64,000 nucleotides of DNA from Helicobacter_D ganmani (GCF_965138225.1 NZ_CBCSAX010000002.1), one strand, 5' to 3'. Shown: positions 7,519 to 17,187, numbered from the stretch's first letter. The notes: generated by a model from the sequence alone, not told the origin. Program-made: numbers and translations.

Positions 7519-8970
7519 TTATAAGCTAAAAACATAAGTCTTAAAAGCAATAAGTATCAAAAATTCTACACTCAAAAGGAAACAAAGAATCAAAATCCAT
7601 TTGGGATTCCATAAGATATTCCAAAAGTGATTCCAACCAAAAAAATGCAAAGTCAAAAAAAACACAAAAAACCCGCTAATGCTTCCACCTAGCGCAAGCC
7701 CTATTGCGCCAAAATACTGCATAAGAACAAAGGAGCAAAAAGTACCAATAAGAAGTGAGAAAGCCGAGATTTTAGCCGCTAATGCTTGTTTGGATTTAGA
7801 ATAGAGCCAAAGTGAAAAAATCCGCGCCAATCCAAAGGGGAGCAAACCTACAAGATATGCGCCAAAAACACCCGCACATAAGAGTGTGTCTGTGCGTGCA
7901 AACTTGCCCCGCTCAAACAAAAGCCAAATGATTTCGTTTTTGAGCAAATAGCCACCAAGCACACATAAACTTAGCAAAATGCTAAGCAACCAAAAAGAGC
8001 GAGAAAGCTCCCTTAAAGCAAGGGATTCTTTGGATTCCTTGATATATTTTGCAACCATAGGAAACAAGGCTGTGGAAGTCGCAATCGCAAAAATTGCCAA
8101 AGGAAGCTGAAAAATGCGATTAGCATAATAAAGATACGAAATACTTCCGCTTGCGAGAAAAGAGGCTAAAAGCGTATCAATAAAAGAAGCGAATTGCGCA
8201 GTGGAGCTACCAAACATTGCAGGAGAAAATTGCTTGAAAAACTCCTTGACGTTTCGGTTAATAGAATCTTGTTTGGAGGTTTTTTGAGCATTTTTTAAGT
8301 TGGGTTGTGGATTTTTGTATTTTAACTCTTTAAATCCTACATATAAAAGCTTAAAGAATCCTAAACGCCACATAGGATAACAATGCAACAAGATTTGTGC
8401 GATTCCACCTGCAAGCACGCCATAGCTTAGAGTTAAAATGGCTTGATAGGATTCACTGCCTCTTGCAAGGAGCAGAGCAATAATCATCGCAAGATTGAGA
8501 AGTGCAGGAGAATAAGCCCAAGCGGTGAAGTTGCGTTTGTATTGTAGCATTGCGCCAAAGAGTGTTACGATAAAAATAAGCAATAAATACCAAAAGTTAA
8601 TGGCAACTAATGGTGCGGTAAGGGCGATTAAATCATCAGAAAATCCAAATGCTAGCAGTTTTGTGAGTGGCTTATTAAACACACATACAACAACTGAAAG
8701 ACAAAGCAAGATAATACAAAAAATCAATCCAATCTTGAGTGCAAATCCTCCGCGCAGACGCGCATTAAAGAATCCTGGTAAAAAAGCTTGATTAAACGCA
8801 CCCTCGCCAAAAACACGACGAAAGAGATTAGGTAGCTTAAAAGCCACAAAAAACATATCACTATAAATACTAGAGCCTAGAATCGTAGCGGTGAGCAAAT
8901 CACGAAAAAAACCAAGAATCCTTGAAGTGAGGATTCCGCTGCTATTGGTAAAAAAGGCTTTGAAAAACAT
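7519..8970 (-). CDS. murJ: Lipid II flippase MurJ (MviN)
   Basis: A polytopic inner-membrane protein of 483 residues with about 14 hydrophobic segments, of the MOP exporter superfamily. MurJ flips lipid II to the periplasm for peptidoglycan synthesis. Family marks are the N-terminal SRILGFFRDLLTATILG, FKLPNLFRRVFGEGAFNQAFLPGF near residue 50, and the central QFASFIDTLLASFL segment. An insertion of polar Lys/Asn-rich sequence around 218-240 is probably a cytoplasmic loop. It is convergent with prfB across a 169-bp spacer in which I recognise no gene, and divergent from fapA. Confidence 0.95.
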   Translation of the reverse strand: MFFKAFFTNSSGILTSRILGFFRDLLTATILGSSIYSDMFFVAFKLPNLFRRVFGEGAFNQAFLPGFFNARLRGGFALKIGLIFCIILLCLSVVVCVFNKPLTKLLAFGFSDDLIALTAPLVAINFWYLLLIFIVTLFGAMLQYKRNFTAWAYSPALLNLAMIIALLLARGSESYQAILTLSYGVLAGGIAQILLHCYPMWRLGFFKLLYVGFKELKYKNPQPNLKNAQKTSKQDSINRNVKEFFKQFSPAMFGSSTAQFASFIDTLLASFLASGSISYLYYANRIFQLPLAIFAIATSTALFPMVAKYIKESKESLALRELSRSFWLLSILLSLCVLGGYLLKNEIIWLLFERGKFARTDTLLCAGVFGAYLVGLLPFGLARIFSLWLYSKSKQALAAKISAFSLLIGTFCSFVLMQYFGAIGLALGGSISGFFVFFLTLHFFGWNHFWNILWNPKWILILCFLLSVEFLILIAFKTYVFSL

Positions 8971-9028
8971 TCGGTTCTCTTTTGTCGCAAAATTGCGGAT
9001 TTTAAATTAATTTTATAACAATTTAGGA

Positions 9029-9034
9029 TAAAAT
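9029..9034 (+). promoter_or_regulatory. Candidate -10 element for the fapA-ruvA-rimO-tilS operon
   Basis: TAAAAT in an AT-rich stretch, 33 bp before the fapA ATG and between the divergent murJ and fapA genes. Genes from fapA to the DsrE protein follow with gaps under 15 bp, so this may serve the whole run. Confidence 0.35.
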
Positions 9035-9066
9035 TAATTTATTTTTGCATAAAAGGTTTTAGAAAT

Positions 9067-10854
9067 ATGTTAAAAAATTCTTTGCGAACATTTAGACCTT
9101 ACTATGTTAATGAATGCGAAGATATTAAATTTGCCATTAAGCAAGTCTCCTCTCAATTCAATATGGACGCAGATTCCTTTGATTTTGAATTGCAATCTAT
9201 CACTACTTACAAAAAAAATCTTTATGACTATGAATCCCAACTGATTCCTGCACAAGAAGTAGATGCGTTTTTTAGCAATCGCGATAATATGCTAGAACCA
9301 AATCTCGTGATGAATCAACGATATTGTATTTTGATTAAAGAAAAAGAACGCAAGGAAACACGATTCCATTTCACGGCAGACAAAGCCTTTAGCGAGGCAT
9401 TTTTGACTTTTCGTGTGGGGTTTAATTATAGCAAAGAAGATTTTGATAGTGTGTATATGCAAATCAAAAAAGAAAAGGCACGGAATAGGATTTTATGCTT
9501 TAATGAAGCGCAAGAAAAAAGCGCGTTAGAAGAGTTTTTGCAGACTTTGGAATATCCGCTAAGACAAGATGTGAAATACAAAATTCTAAGTGGCGTGAAT
9601 CTTATCCCAAGTGTTGAGGGAAATTTGGAGTTTAAAAAGGACATTACAGGACAATTCCAAACGGTGCTAAAAGATGATGTAATTTGCGAATATCAAAAGC
9701 CATTACAAGGCAAGCCCGGACGCAATATCCGCGGAGAATACATTATTCCTCAAAGTCCAAAAACACTACACCAACCTTGTGCCTTGCAATATGATAAAGA
9801 AAGTATCGCACTTAAAGAATATCCTTGTTGTATTTATTACGTCAGTGTAATTGGTGGAATCTTAAAATATGAAGATGGGTTTTTGTATGTTAGGGATACC
9901 TTAGAGACGGAATCTGTAACACTCAAAACTACTGGTTCACTCATCGGCAATATTAATAGTGGCACAATTATCAATATCACACAAAAAGACGCAATGAAAG
10001 AAGCCTTAGGGCAAGGAATGAAGATTCAAGCGGGGGAAGTGAATATTGAGGGAAATATTGGTCCTAATGCAGAGATTAATTCAAAAGAAGTGCGTATTGG
10101 AGGCTTTACGCATCAAAACTCCAAAATCTTTGCCAATGATGCAGAAATCGCGACACATAAGGGTTATGCAAAAGGCGAGTATATCAAAGTAGAAATGCTT
10201 GAAACAGGGATTATTGAAGCTAAAAAGGTGGAAGTAGAGCATGTCTATGGTGGCAAAATTTATGCAGAAGAGATTGTGATTAAAACTTTGCATTCCAATG
10301 CGTTTTTGTATGCAACCAAAAATATTCATATCACCAAAATGGAAAAAGGCGAAAATAAATTTTTCCTAGCAGCAAATTATAGTCCAGCAGGAAAAGAAAA
10401 GTATAACGCACTTTTCAAGCAAAAAAATGAATCTATTAAAGAAGCAATTCGTATGACAAAAGAGCTAAAAGTTGAGAGTTTAGAGCTTAAAAAGCTTAAA
10501 GCTACCGCAGATGAGATTCGTGGAACTTTGATTCATTATAAAAACACTAAAACCACGCCTCCTAGCTATCTGTTAGCGAAATTTGAGGAATATCATCAAC
10601 GCGTGCTTGCGCTTAAAAATAAGCGGCAAAGAATCAATGAGCTAAGTATGGATTTCAAAAACGCGCGCGAAGCACTTAATGTATTAGACGAATTGACAAA
10701 AAATGCGACGATTACGATAGAGAGCGGTTGGATTGGATATAATGAAGTGCATTATGTCTTTTATTCTCCTAGCCGTGAATTACTCTGTGTGCCAAAGCCC
10801 GGCGAACCTTCTAAAGTCGTATATCAAAAAGACAAAATTCAGCTAATTTTATAA
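9067..10854 (+). CDS. fapA: FapA (DUF342) family polymer-binding protein
   Basis: A 595-residue soluble protein. The central part (about 195-410) has the FapA/DUF342 signature, with GKPGRNIRGEYI and successive short strands such as GSLIGNINSG and KIQAGEVNIEGNIGPNAEINSKEVRIGG. This pattern predicts a right-handed beta-helix. A coiled-coil-rich tail follows (about 455-550). FapA in other bacteria affects flagellar assembly or polar placement, and the biochemical role is not settled. The gene is followed after 10 bp by ruvA, an arrangement I recall from H. pylori. Confidence 0.85.
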   Translation: MLKNSLRTFRPYYVNECEDIKFAIKQVSSQFNMDADSFDFELQSITTYKKNLYDYESQLIPAQEVDAFFSNRDNMLEPNLVMNQRYCILIKEKERKETRFHFTADKAFSEAFLTFRVGFNYSKEDFDSVYMQIKKEKARNRILCFNEAQEKSALEEFLQTLEYPLRQDVKYKILSGVNLIPSVEGNLEFKKDITGQFQTVLKDDVICEYQKPLQGKPGRNIRGEYIIPQSPKTLHQPCALQYDKESIALKEYPCCIYYVSVIGGILKYEDGFLYVRDTLETESVTLKTTGSLIGNINSGTIINITQKDAMKEALGQGMKIQAGEVNIEGNIGPNAEINSKEVRIGGFTHQNSKIFANDAEIATHKGYAKGEYIKVEMLETGIIEAKKVEVEHVYGGKIYAEEIVIKTLHSNAFLYATKNIHITKMEKGENKFFLAANYSPAGKEKYNALFKQKNESIKEAIRMTKELKVESLELKKLKATADEIRGTLIHYKNTKTTPPSYLLAKFEEYHQRVLALKNKRQRINELSMDFKNAREALNVLDELTKNATITIESGWIGYNEVHYVFYSPSRELLCVPKPGEPSKVVYQKDKIQLIL

Positions 10855-10864
10855 AGGAATCTTA

Positions 10865-11446
10865 ATGATTATTGCATTAGAGGGGGAAATTTTTATCAAA
10901 GAACCAACGCGTGTGGCTTTAAAATGCACAGGTGTGGTGTATGAAGTATTTGTTTCTTTGCAGACTTTCAATCAGATTAAAGCCAAAGTGGGCGAAAAGC
11001 TAACCTTGCATATTTCACACATTATTCGTGAGGACGCGCAGATTTTATTTGGGTTTGTAGATTTAATGGAAAAAAGCCTTTTTGAGCGTCTGATTAAAAT
11101 CAATGGCGTAGGTCCAAAAGTTGCAATCGCAATTCTTTCTACTTTTAGTCCTCAAACTTTTGCAAAAATTGTAGAAAGCAATGATGTGAAATCTATGCAA
11201 AGAGTACCGGGAATTGGTCCAAAGAGTGCGGGTAGGATTCTAGTAGAGCTTTCTGGTTGGTCTTTGGAATTAACACAAAATCATAATATGGGAGTAGCGG
11301 AGGATTCTAATTTGCATCAAGTGATTTTGGCTTTGGAGTCTTTGGGATACAAAAGTGATGTGATTCATAAAGCGACAAAAGGTTTAGAGAACGCAGAAGT
11401 CGGTGAAATGGTCAAAGCAGCTTTGAAAAAAATGCAAACTTTATAA
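10865..11446 (+). CDS. ruvA: Holliday junction branch migration protein RuvA
   Basis: RuvA binds four-way junctions and loads the RuvB motor during recombinational repair. At 193 residues it has the usual three domains: an N-terminal OB fold (1-65), two helix-hairpin-helix motifs in domain II (INGVGPKVAIAIL and VPGIGPKSAGRILVEL), and a short C-terminal RuvB-contacting domain (about 145-193, EDSNLHQVILALESLGYK). The start has AAGGAA upstream. It is part of the run from fapA to tilS; ruvB and ruvC are elsewhere. Confidence 0.97.
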   Translation: MIIALEGEIFIKEPTRVALKCTGVVYEVFVSLQTFNQIKAKVGEKLTLHISHIIREDAQILFGFVDLMEKSLFERLIKINGVGPKVAIAILSTFSPQTFAKIVESNDVKSMQRVPGIGPKSAGRILVELSGWSLELTQNHNMGVAEDSNLHQVILALESLGYKSDVIHKATKGLENAEVGEMVKAALKKMQTL

Positions 11447-11459
11447 ATTTAGGAAAAAA

Positions 11460-12788
11460 ATGAGCAAAAAATTGCACTTAGTCTCACTAGGTTGCACAAA
11501 GAATCTAGTGGATAGCGAAGTAATGCTTGGGGCTTTAAGTGAATATGAAAATACGCAAAACTTAAGCGAAGCTGATGTTGTGATTATTAATACCTGTGGA
11601 TTTATTGAAGCGGCAAAACAAGAAAGTGTCCAAAGCATTTTGAATGCTTTGCAATCAAAGAGAAAAGATGCAATTCTTGTTGCAAGTGGTTGTTTAAGCG
11701 AACGCTATGCAAAAGAATTAAAACAAGAGATTCCAGAGATTGATATTATTACAGGTGTGGGAGATTATGATAAGATTGGTGAGCTAATAGAATTGCGCAA
11801 AAATGGAAAGGTTCTTTCAAGCCAAAAGGGGGTATTTTTAGCAAATGAAAATCATAAGCGTGTCATTAGCGGCTCTAAAATCCACGCATATATTAAATTA
11901 TCAGAGGGTTGCAATCAAAAATGTAGTTTTTGTGCGATTCCAAGCTTTAAGGGCAAATTGCATTCTCGCACTTTAGAATCTACACTTAAAGAAGTGAAAA
12001 ATTTAGTCAAGCAAGGTTTTAGGGATTTTAGTTTTATCGCGCAGGATTCTAGTTCTTATTTGCGTGATGTTGGGGTTAAAGACGGATTGGTGCAACTCAT
12101 TGAGAGCATAGATAAACTTGCAAAAGAGGGATTGGAAATCAAAAGTGCAAGGATTTTGTATCTTTATCCCTCCACAACTTCTAAGCGTTTAATTACCGCA
12201 ATTTGTGATTCTACAATCTTTCAAAACTACTTTGATATACCTTTGCAACATATTAGTCAAAAAGTCTTAAAAACAATGGGGAGAGAAGGAGAGTTTCAAG
12301 AGTTGCTACAAGCTATGCGTGCAGTGCCAAATAGTTTTGTGCGCACAAGTTTTATTATCGGACACCCAAGTGAGGAGGAGGAGGATTTCGGGGAGCTATG
12401 TGATTGGATTCAAACTTTTTGCTTTGATAGAATGAATTTCTTTGGATTCTCTTGCGAAGAGGGAACAAAAAGTGCGCAATTAGAACAAGTGCCGCAAAAG
12501 ACGATTAATGCGCGATTGAAGCGGATTAATAAGATTTTTTTAAAGCAATACAAAAAAGATTTAGAGGCTTTGGTGGGCAGCGAAATCCTTGTGATATTAG
12601 AAGGAAAATCCGCGGAATCGGAGTATTTTTATAGCGCAAGAGATATTCGTTTTGCTCCTGAAATTGATGGAGAGATTCTGATTAACGACAAGGAAATCAA
12701 GGAGGATTTAGAGATTGGGTACTATCGTGTTAAAATTACAGAAGTCGTAGGAGAAAATGTGTTAGGTTGTGTGCTTGGGCGAGCATAA
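11460..12788 (+). CDS. rimO: Ribosomal protein uS12 methylthiotransferase RimO
   Basis: A radical-SAM enzyme that adds a methylthio group to the conserved aspartate of ribosomal protein S12. The N-terminal MTTase domain carries three cysteines of the auxiliary cluster (SLGCTKNL, NTCGF, ASGCLSERY). The radical-SAM motif CNQKCSFCAIP sits near residue 150, and a C-terminal TRAM domain ends the 442-residue protein. The SLGCTKNLVDSE start is diagnostic of RimO rather than MiaB. Its end overlaps the tilS start by 20 bp, implying translational coupling. Confidence 0.97.
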   Translation: MSKKLHLVSLGCTKNLVDSEVMLGALSEYENTQNLSEADVVIINTCGFIEAAKQESVQSILNALQSKRKDAILVASGCLSERYAKELKQEIPEIDIITGVGDYDKIGELIELRKNGKVLSSQKGVFLANENHKRVISGSKIHAYIKLSEGCNQKCSFCAIPSFKGKLHSRTLESTLKEVKNLVKQGFRDFSFIAQDSSSYLRDVGVKDGLVQLIESIDKLAKEGLEIKSARILYLYPSTTSKRLITAICDSTIFQNYFDIPLQHISQKVLKTMGREGEFQELLQAMRAVPNSFVRTSFIIGHPSEEEEDFGELCDWIQTFCFDRMNFFGFSCEEGTKSAQLEQVPQKTINARLKRINKIFLKQYKKDLEALVGSEILVILEGKSAESEYFYSARDIRFAPEIDGEILINDKEIKEDLEIGYYRVKITEVVGENVLGCVLGRA

Positions 12789-13854
12789 TTTTGAGATTAC
12801 ATTAGAGTTTGTAGAGGAGCTAAGAGGGAGCAGGAATCTCTTAGCATTCTCTGGCGGGGTGGATTCTAGTGCGTTGTATTTTTTGCTCAAATCCTATCAA
12901 ATTCCTTTTGATGTGGCAATTATGAACTATGGTATGCGCAAGCAGGCTGCTTTGGAGGTTTCTTATGCGCAAAATTTGTGTTTAATGGATAATAAGCGGT
13001 GTTTTGTGGAGTATGCACCCAAAATACACAATAATTTTGAAAGCAATGCGCGTAAGTTGCGTTATGATTTTTTTGAAAATTTGATTATGCATTTTGGATA
13101 TTCTCATCTGATTTTGGCACATCAGCTAGATGATATGTTGGAGTGGTTTTTAATGCAGTTTTGCAAGGGAACAAATTTGCAAAAAATGCAAATGTCGCCC
13201 AAATACAAGAGGATTTGCATTAGAGAGATTCAGCAAGAAAAAATCAGTTATTGGATTGTGCGTCCTCTATGGCAGGTCAGTCACGCGGAAATTTTAAAAT
13301 ATCTCCAAAAAAATCATTTTTTTTATTTTGAGGATTTTAGCAATCTCAATCCGCGTTATCAGCGCAATTATTTTAGAATCAATTTTACCAAAAGGCTTTT
13401 AAGTGAGTTTGAAAGCGGAATCGCATTTAGTTTAAAAGAGCTTTGTAAGGGATTTCAACAAGAAAGTGTTGCGCCTACAAATCAAGTTTTTGAGATTCCA
13501 ACTTTAGGTAAATTTTGTGTGTTGGGATTGGAATCTTTAAACAATGCTTTAGAATCTGTGGATTTGGTGTGTAAAATTTGTGGTGTTTTGCTCTCTCGTG
13601 TGCAAAAATTGGAATTAAAGCGACTTTTGGAGGAAAAAAGTTTTTCACAAGTTTTTAGGCATAAAATCGCAATAGAAAAAATAAAGGGCAAAATATTCCT
13701 CTCCACTTATACTTATTCTTTGGTAATTATCCCTAAGAAATTGCGCGAAAAATATCGTTGTTTGGGGATTCCAAAGAAATTCAGAATCTTTTTGTTTCAG
13801 GCTAGAAATTTAGGTTTTGAACAAAGAGTTTTAGATAAAATTATAGAATCTTAA
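12769..13854 (+). CDS. tilS: tRNA(Ile)-lysidine synthase TilS
   Basis: TilS ligates lysine to C34 of tRNA-Ile(CAU), converting it to lysidine so that it reads AUA. The PP-loop SGGVDSSALYF lies near residue 29, with MNYGMRKQAALEVSYAQ and LILAHQLDDMLEWFLMQF downstream as in the family. The 361-residue protein appears to have the catalytic domain plus a shortened C-terminal region. I use GTG 12769, which overlaps rimO. A TTG two codons further in is possible, and there is no ATG before the P-loop. Confidence 0.93.
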   Translation: MCLGEHNFEITLEFVEELRGSRNLLAFSGGVDSSALYFLLKSYQIPFDVAIMNYGMRKQAALEVSYAQNLCLMDNKRCFVEYAPKIHNNFESNARKLRYDFFENLIMHFGYSHLILAHQLDDMLEWFLMQFCKGTNLQKMQMSPKYKRICIREIQQEKISYWIVRPLWQVSHAEILKYLQKNHFFYFEDFSNLNPRYQRNYFRINFTKRLLSEFESGIAFSLKELCKGFQQESVAPTNQVFEIPTLGKFCVLGLESLNNALESVDLVCKICGVLLSRVQKLELKRLLEEKSFSQVFRHKIAIEKIKGKIFLSTYTYSLVIIPKKLREKYRCLGIPKKFRIFLFQARNLGFEQRVLDKIIES

Positions 13855-13865
13855 AGGGAGAGAAA

Positions 13866-14198
13866 GTGAAAAAGGTTTTATTGATTAAAGACGACTCAAT
13901 CGGTGAAAATAGCGAGCTTGGACGCAAGCTTATCTTGGGATTTTTAAGTACAATGAAAGAATGCAATCCGCAACCTCAAGCGATTTATTTATTAAATCGC
14001 GGTGTTTTGTTGGCTACAACGAATGCGGCAGGGGTTGAAGTCCTGAAATCTTTAGAGGCGCAAGGGATTGCAATTTTTTCTTGTCAAACTTGTTTGGAGC
14101 ATTTTGGACTTTTAGAATCTCTCAAAGTCGGTCAAGTTGGCAATGCCAAAGCTACACTTAATGCACTTTTAAATGCAGGGGACGCAGTTAGTTTGTAG
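13866..14198 (+). CDS. DsrE-family YedF-like protein, selenium-associated
   Basis: A 110-residue cytosolic protein matching the C-terminal DsrE-like domain of YedF selenium metabolism proteins: VLLIKDDSIGENSELGRKLILGF at the start, then LLNRGVLLATTN, and FSCQTCLEHFGL with Cys73 and Cys76 at the expected reactive position. The N-terminal TusA-like domain of full YedF is absent. The family co-occurs with SelD but its biochemical role is not established; sulfur or selenium carriage is a reasonable inference. It lies 11 bp after tilS and converges with the next gene, overlapping its 3' end by 11 bp. Confidence 0.8.
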   Translation: MKKVLLIKDDSIGENSELGRKLILGFLSTMKECNPQPQAIYLLNRGVLLATTNAAGVEVLKSLEAQGIAIFSCQTCLEHFGLLESLKVGQVGNAKATLNALLNAGDAVSL

Positions 14199-15255
14199 GC
14201 ATAAGAGGTGTAAGAAAGTCTTGTAAAGTTTTTAGTGCAAGATTTTCGTCTAGCTTACCAAGCAAGCAATCACTCTTTTTGCTTCCATTGCAGCCGTCTC
14301 TGTCACAAGGCACGCAAGGTAATGGCTCTTGATAGACGCAATGTTTTCCCATACTTTGGATTCCATTGCGCGCAAGATAAGTGGAATCTTGTAAGTCATT
14401 ATCCCAAGGACCCCAAGTCATAGGTGATGTTGGACCAAAAAATGCAAAAGTTGGAGTGTTGTTTGCCGCACTTAAGTGCATAACGCCTGTATCTACACCG
14501 ATAAACGCTAAGGCTTTGGAGTTTAGCAAAGATACTTCACCTAGCGATAAATTGCCATTAAACACAATGGGCTTGCTTTTAGTTAGCTGTAAAATGTGCT
14601 GAAGTTTTTCGGATTCCCTTGGGTCATTTGAAGTAGTGAGAATGCAAGGGAGTTGGTAGGTTTGCGTGATGAAATCAATGATTTTTGCGCAAAAACTATC
14701 CTCTATACATTTAAAAAACCAGCTACTAAAGAGATGTAAATGCACGAAATATTGTGGGAGATTCTTAAGTTTCTCGCAATCTAGTGCGATATTTGCACAG
14801 ACACATTTAGAGAGAATAGGAATCCCAAGCGCACGCAAGGCTTCTAGGTTATATTCAATCGTATGTTGTCCTCCTTTGTAGGGTAGCCTTAAGTTATAAA
14901 TAGATTTAGACCAAAAGCTATGGGGCGGGTATCCAACGCGAATCTTAGCTCCGCTCCAAAAACTCAAAAATGCTGTGCGCTCCCCACTGCCTAAGCCAAT
15001 TACCATATCATATTTTTCTCGCTTGACAGCATAGAGTAAGGAGATTTCGGCTTGTAGTTTTTGCCAAGGATTTTTCGGACGTCTTAGGCAGTGAATCTTG
15101 CGCAAATGCTCGCGGCTAATTGCACCTTGTGTGCCGTCATTAACAAGTATATCAATAATACATTCTTCTCTATAATGGGCTTTTAGATTGGAAAAAAGTG
15201 GGCTAATTAGTAAAACATCGCCGATTTTATTTAGTTTGATGATGAGAATTTTCAT
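14188..15255 (-). CDS. GT9 family glycosyltransferase, LPS heptosyltransferase II/III-like
   Basis: A predicted LPS core heptosyltransferase of 355 residues acting at the inner face of the inner membrane. GT9 marks are KLNKIGDVLLISPLFSNLK at the N-terminus, and GVDTGVMHLSAA followed by FGPTSPMTWGPW in the nucleotide-sugar-binding half. The FGPTSP form is closer to WaaQ/WaaF-like than to WaaC enzymes. Upstream in-frame sequence would extend it, but ATG 15255 directly precedes the conserved KILIIKLNKIGD strand, so I choose it. It overlaps the acyltransferase gene by 29 bp and is the last gene of the gppA-waaC-htrB run. A Cys-rich loop (CVPCDRDGC) near the C-terminus is unusual. Confidence 0.85.
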   Translation of the reverse strand: MKILIIKLNKIGDVLLISPLFSNLKAHYREECIIDILVNDGTQGAISREHLRKIHCLRRPKNPWQKLQAEISLLYAVKREKYDMVIGLGSGERTAFLSFWSGAKIRVGYPPHSFWSKSIYNLRLPYKGGQHTIEYNLEALRALGIPILSKCVCANIALDCEKLKNLPQYFVHLHLFSSWFFKCIEDSFCAKIIDFITQTYQLPCILTTSNDPRESEKLQHILQLTKSKPIVFNGNLSLGEVSLLNSKALAFIGVDTGVMHLSAANNTPTFAFFGPTSPMTWGPWDNDLQDSTYLARNGIQSMGKHCVYQEPLPCVPCDRDGCNGSKKSDCLLGKLDENLALKTLQDFLTPLMPTN

Positions 15256-16165
15256 AGATATGCTCGTATTGATTTTTGAATTTTTTGTGAAACCATAGCC
15301 ATTCTTTTGGATTTTCACGAATAGTTTGCTCCAAAATATCGCTTTGGATTTGTGTTAAATTCTGAATATCGGCTTGTAAGTCTCCTGTTTCTTGAAATTC
15401 TATGGGAGGCAGAACTTTGATGAGGATTTGACGATAATCTTGAGAATAGGAAGCAAAAGCATGCACAATTTTGGCGTGATATTTCAAGGACAAAAGAGAT
15501 GCAATGGGTGTGTGTCGGACATTTTTATCAAAAAACTTTACCAATAACCCATCACTCTTGGCAGTATTTTGGTCTGTTACAGCCCCAATTACCTTTGTTT
15601 TGTTAAGTGCTTTGACGAGTCCTAGCATTGCACCTTGTTTGTTGAGAATCGTGATATGGAATTTAGAACGCGTTTCTAAAAGATAGCGATTCACCCAAGT
15701 GTTTGGCGTCATTCTCGCCACAGCGGTAATGGGGTGGTTGAAATGACAAGTAAAGGCGGGAGTAGTGTATTCCCAGTTGCCATAATGCGCGGTAACAAAG
15801 ATGATTTTTTCACCATTTTTTAGCAGGGATTCTATGATTTCGCCATTTTCAAAGCGCGTTGTTTGGAGAATTCGCTCTTTAGTGCTTACAGAGAGCATAA
15901 AAAAGCTGATAGAATTATATACGAGATTGAGGTAATTGCACTTTAGGATTTCGTGTTTTTGGGCATTGGTTAGGGAGTGATTGTAGGCAAAATCCAAGTT
16001 TGCTAGCAAATCAAACTTGCGCCTAGAATCTAGCAGATACAAAAAAAATGCGATTCCTTTTGCCAAGCTAAAGCGCAAGAAATGGGGCAAATATAGAAAG
16101 AAGTAGCCCAACCCTTGCAGAAAAAAAAGAAATAAAAATTCTTTAAAGGATTGAAAAATTTTCAT
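15227..16165 (-). CDS. Lipid A biosynthesis lauroyl acyltransferase (HtrB/LpxL-like)
   Basis: A membrane-anchored acyltransferase of 312 residues that adds a secondary acyl chain to the Kdo-lipid A precursor. An N-terminal hydrophobic segment (about 8-30) is followed by the HX4-5E-type motif in VTAHYGNWEYTTPAF, and by GAVTDQNTAKSDGLLVKFFDK, as in LpxL/HtrB. ATG 16165 overlaps the waaC stop in an ATGA arrangement, which decides the start; a longer upstream frame lacks support. It lies between two heptosyltransferase genes. The waaC-htrB pairing resembles the Campylobacter jejuni lipooligosaccharide locus. Confidence 0.9.
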   Translation of the reverse strand: MKIFQSFKEFLFLFFLQGLGYFFLYLPHFLRFSLAKGIAFFLYLLDSRRKFDLLANLDFAYNHSLTNAQKHEILKCNYLNLVYNSISFFMLSVSTKERILQTTRFENGEIIESLLKNGEKIIFVTAHYGNWEYTTPAFTCHFNHPITAVARMTPNTWVNRYLLETRSKFHITILNKQGAMLGLVKALNKTKVIGAVTDQNTAKSDGLLVKFFDKNVRHTPIASLLSLKYHAKIVHAFASYSQDYRQILIKVLPPIEFQETGDLQADIQNLTQIQSDILEQTIRENPKEWLWFHKKFKNQYEHIYENSHHQTK

Positions 16166-17187
16166 TGCTTCTCTTTTGTTTGGTGTTTGAGATTCCCCTC
16201 CAAAATCGCACAAGCAAGTGTGCAGATACGAGAGGGGGAAATCTCACGAATGCTAAAATCATCTTTTTTGTAATTTGCTTGTTCATTGGCACTAAGATAA
16301 AGGTTTTGTTGTGTGCTAAGGTTGAATCTTTGTGCTGGTGTTGCTCCAAAAAGTGTGATAGAGGGGCGATGGAATGCCCAAGCAAGATGTGTAATGCCTG
16401 TATCACCTCCAATGACTAAATCCATTTGTGCCACGAGCATTTTGATTTGATTTAAATTTAAGCTATGGATACTTTGGAATCGTGTATTTTTTGGGTTTAG
16501 AATCTCTAGGGTTTCACGGCTTAGGAAAAGTGGTGTATAGGATTTTGCGTTTAGGAGTGAGGCAAGCTCCACGAAAGATTTTATGGGATAAGTTTTGTTG
16601 GGCTTGGAAGTCTCTAACACACAAAGAATTTTTTTGTTTTTTGGCAAGTCAAAAGGTAGGAAAGAATCTTGGAATCCTAAGAAATTTTGAGGGTTTTTTA
16701 AAGTCTCTAAAGTGGGAATTTTCAAGCCAAATGCGCTAAAAGCCAAAGTTGCATTACGTAATAAAATATGTTCTTCATAAGGGATTGGGATTTTTTGGTG
16801 ATAAAAAAAGGTTGCGAGAGATTCTTTGGCGGTTTGAAATCCTATAACTTTGTTTGTTGATAAAAGCTTGCTTATCAAAGCAGATTTTAACAAACCTTGC
16901 AAGTCTAATACAATATCATAGGATTCTTGCTTTAGAGTATGGTAAATTGCTGTCAAAGCATAGAATTTCCTAGAAGCAATCGCCTCTTTCAAAGGCAATG
17001 CGATGAGTTTATCAATCAAAGGAGAATCCTCCAAAATCTCACTAAAGATTTTATCAATATACCAATGCAAAGTAACTGCATAAGTTGGTTTGAGGGATTC
17101 AAGAAGTAGCGGCAATAAGCTCGCACTATGGATAATATCTCCAAGTGAGCTTAAGCGGACAATGGCGACTTTCAGCGGAGTTTTCAT
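16162..17187 (-). CDS. waaC: Lipopolysaccharide heptosyltransferase I
   Basis: Transfers the first L,D-heptose to Kdo of the LPS inner core. This GT9 protein of 341 residues starts VAIVRLSSLGDIIHSASLLP, with the SSLGDIIH form typical of WaaC. The C-terminal half has LVIGGDTGITHLAWAFHRPSITLFGATPAQR, the acceptor and ADP-heptose binding block. It overlaps the upstream ppx/gppA gene and the downstream acyltransferase gene by 4 bp each (ATGA), indicating a coupled operon. Confidence 0.95.
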   Translation of the reverse strand: MKTPLKVAIVRLSSLGDIIHSASLLPLLLESLKPTYAVTLHWYIDKIFSEILEDSPLIDKLIALPLKEAIASRKFYALTAIYHTLKQESYDIVLDLQGLLKSALISKLLSTNKVIGFQTAKESLATFFYHQKIPIPYEEHILLRNATLAFSAFGLKIPTLETLKNPQNFLGFQDSFLPFDLPKNKKILCVLETSKPNKTYPIKSFVELASLLNAKSYTPLFLSRETLEILNPKNTRFQSIHSLNLNQIKMLVAQMDLVIGGDTGITHLAWAFHRPSITLFGATPAQRFNLSTQQNLYLSANEQANYKKDDFSIREISPSRICTLACAILEGNLKHQTKEKQ

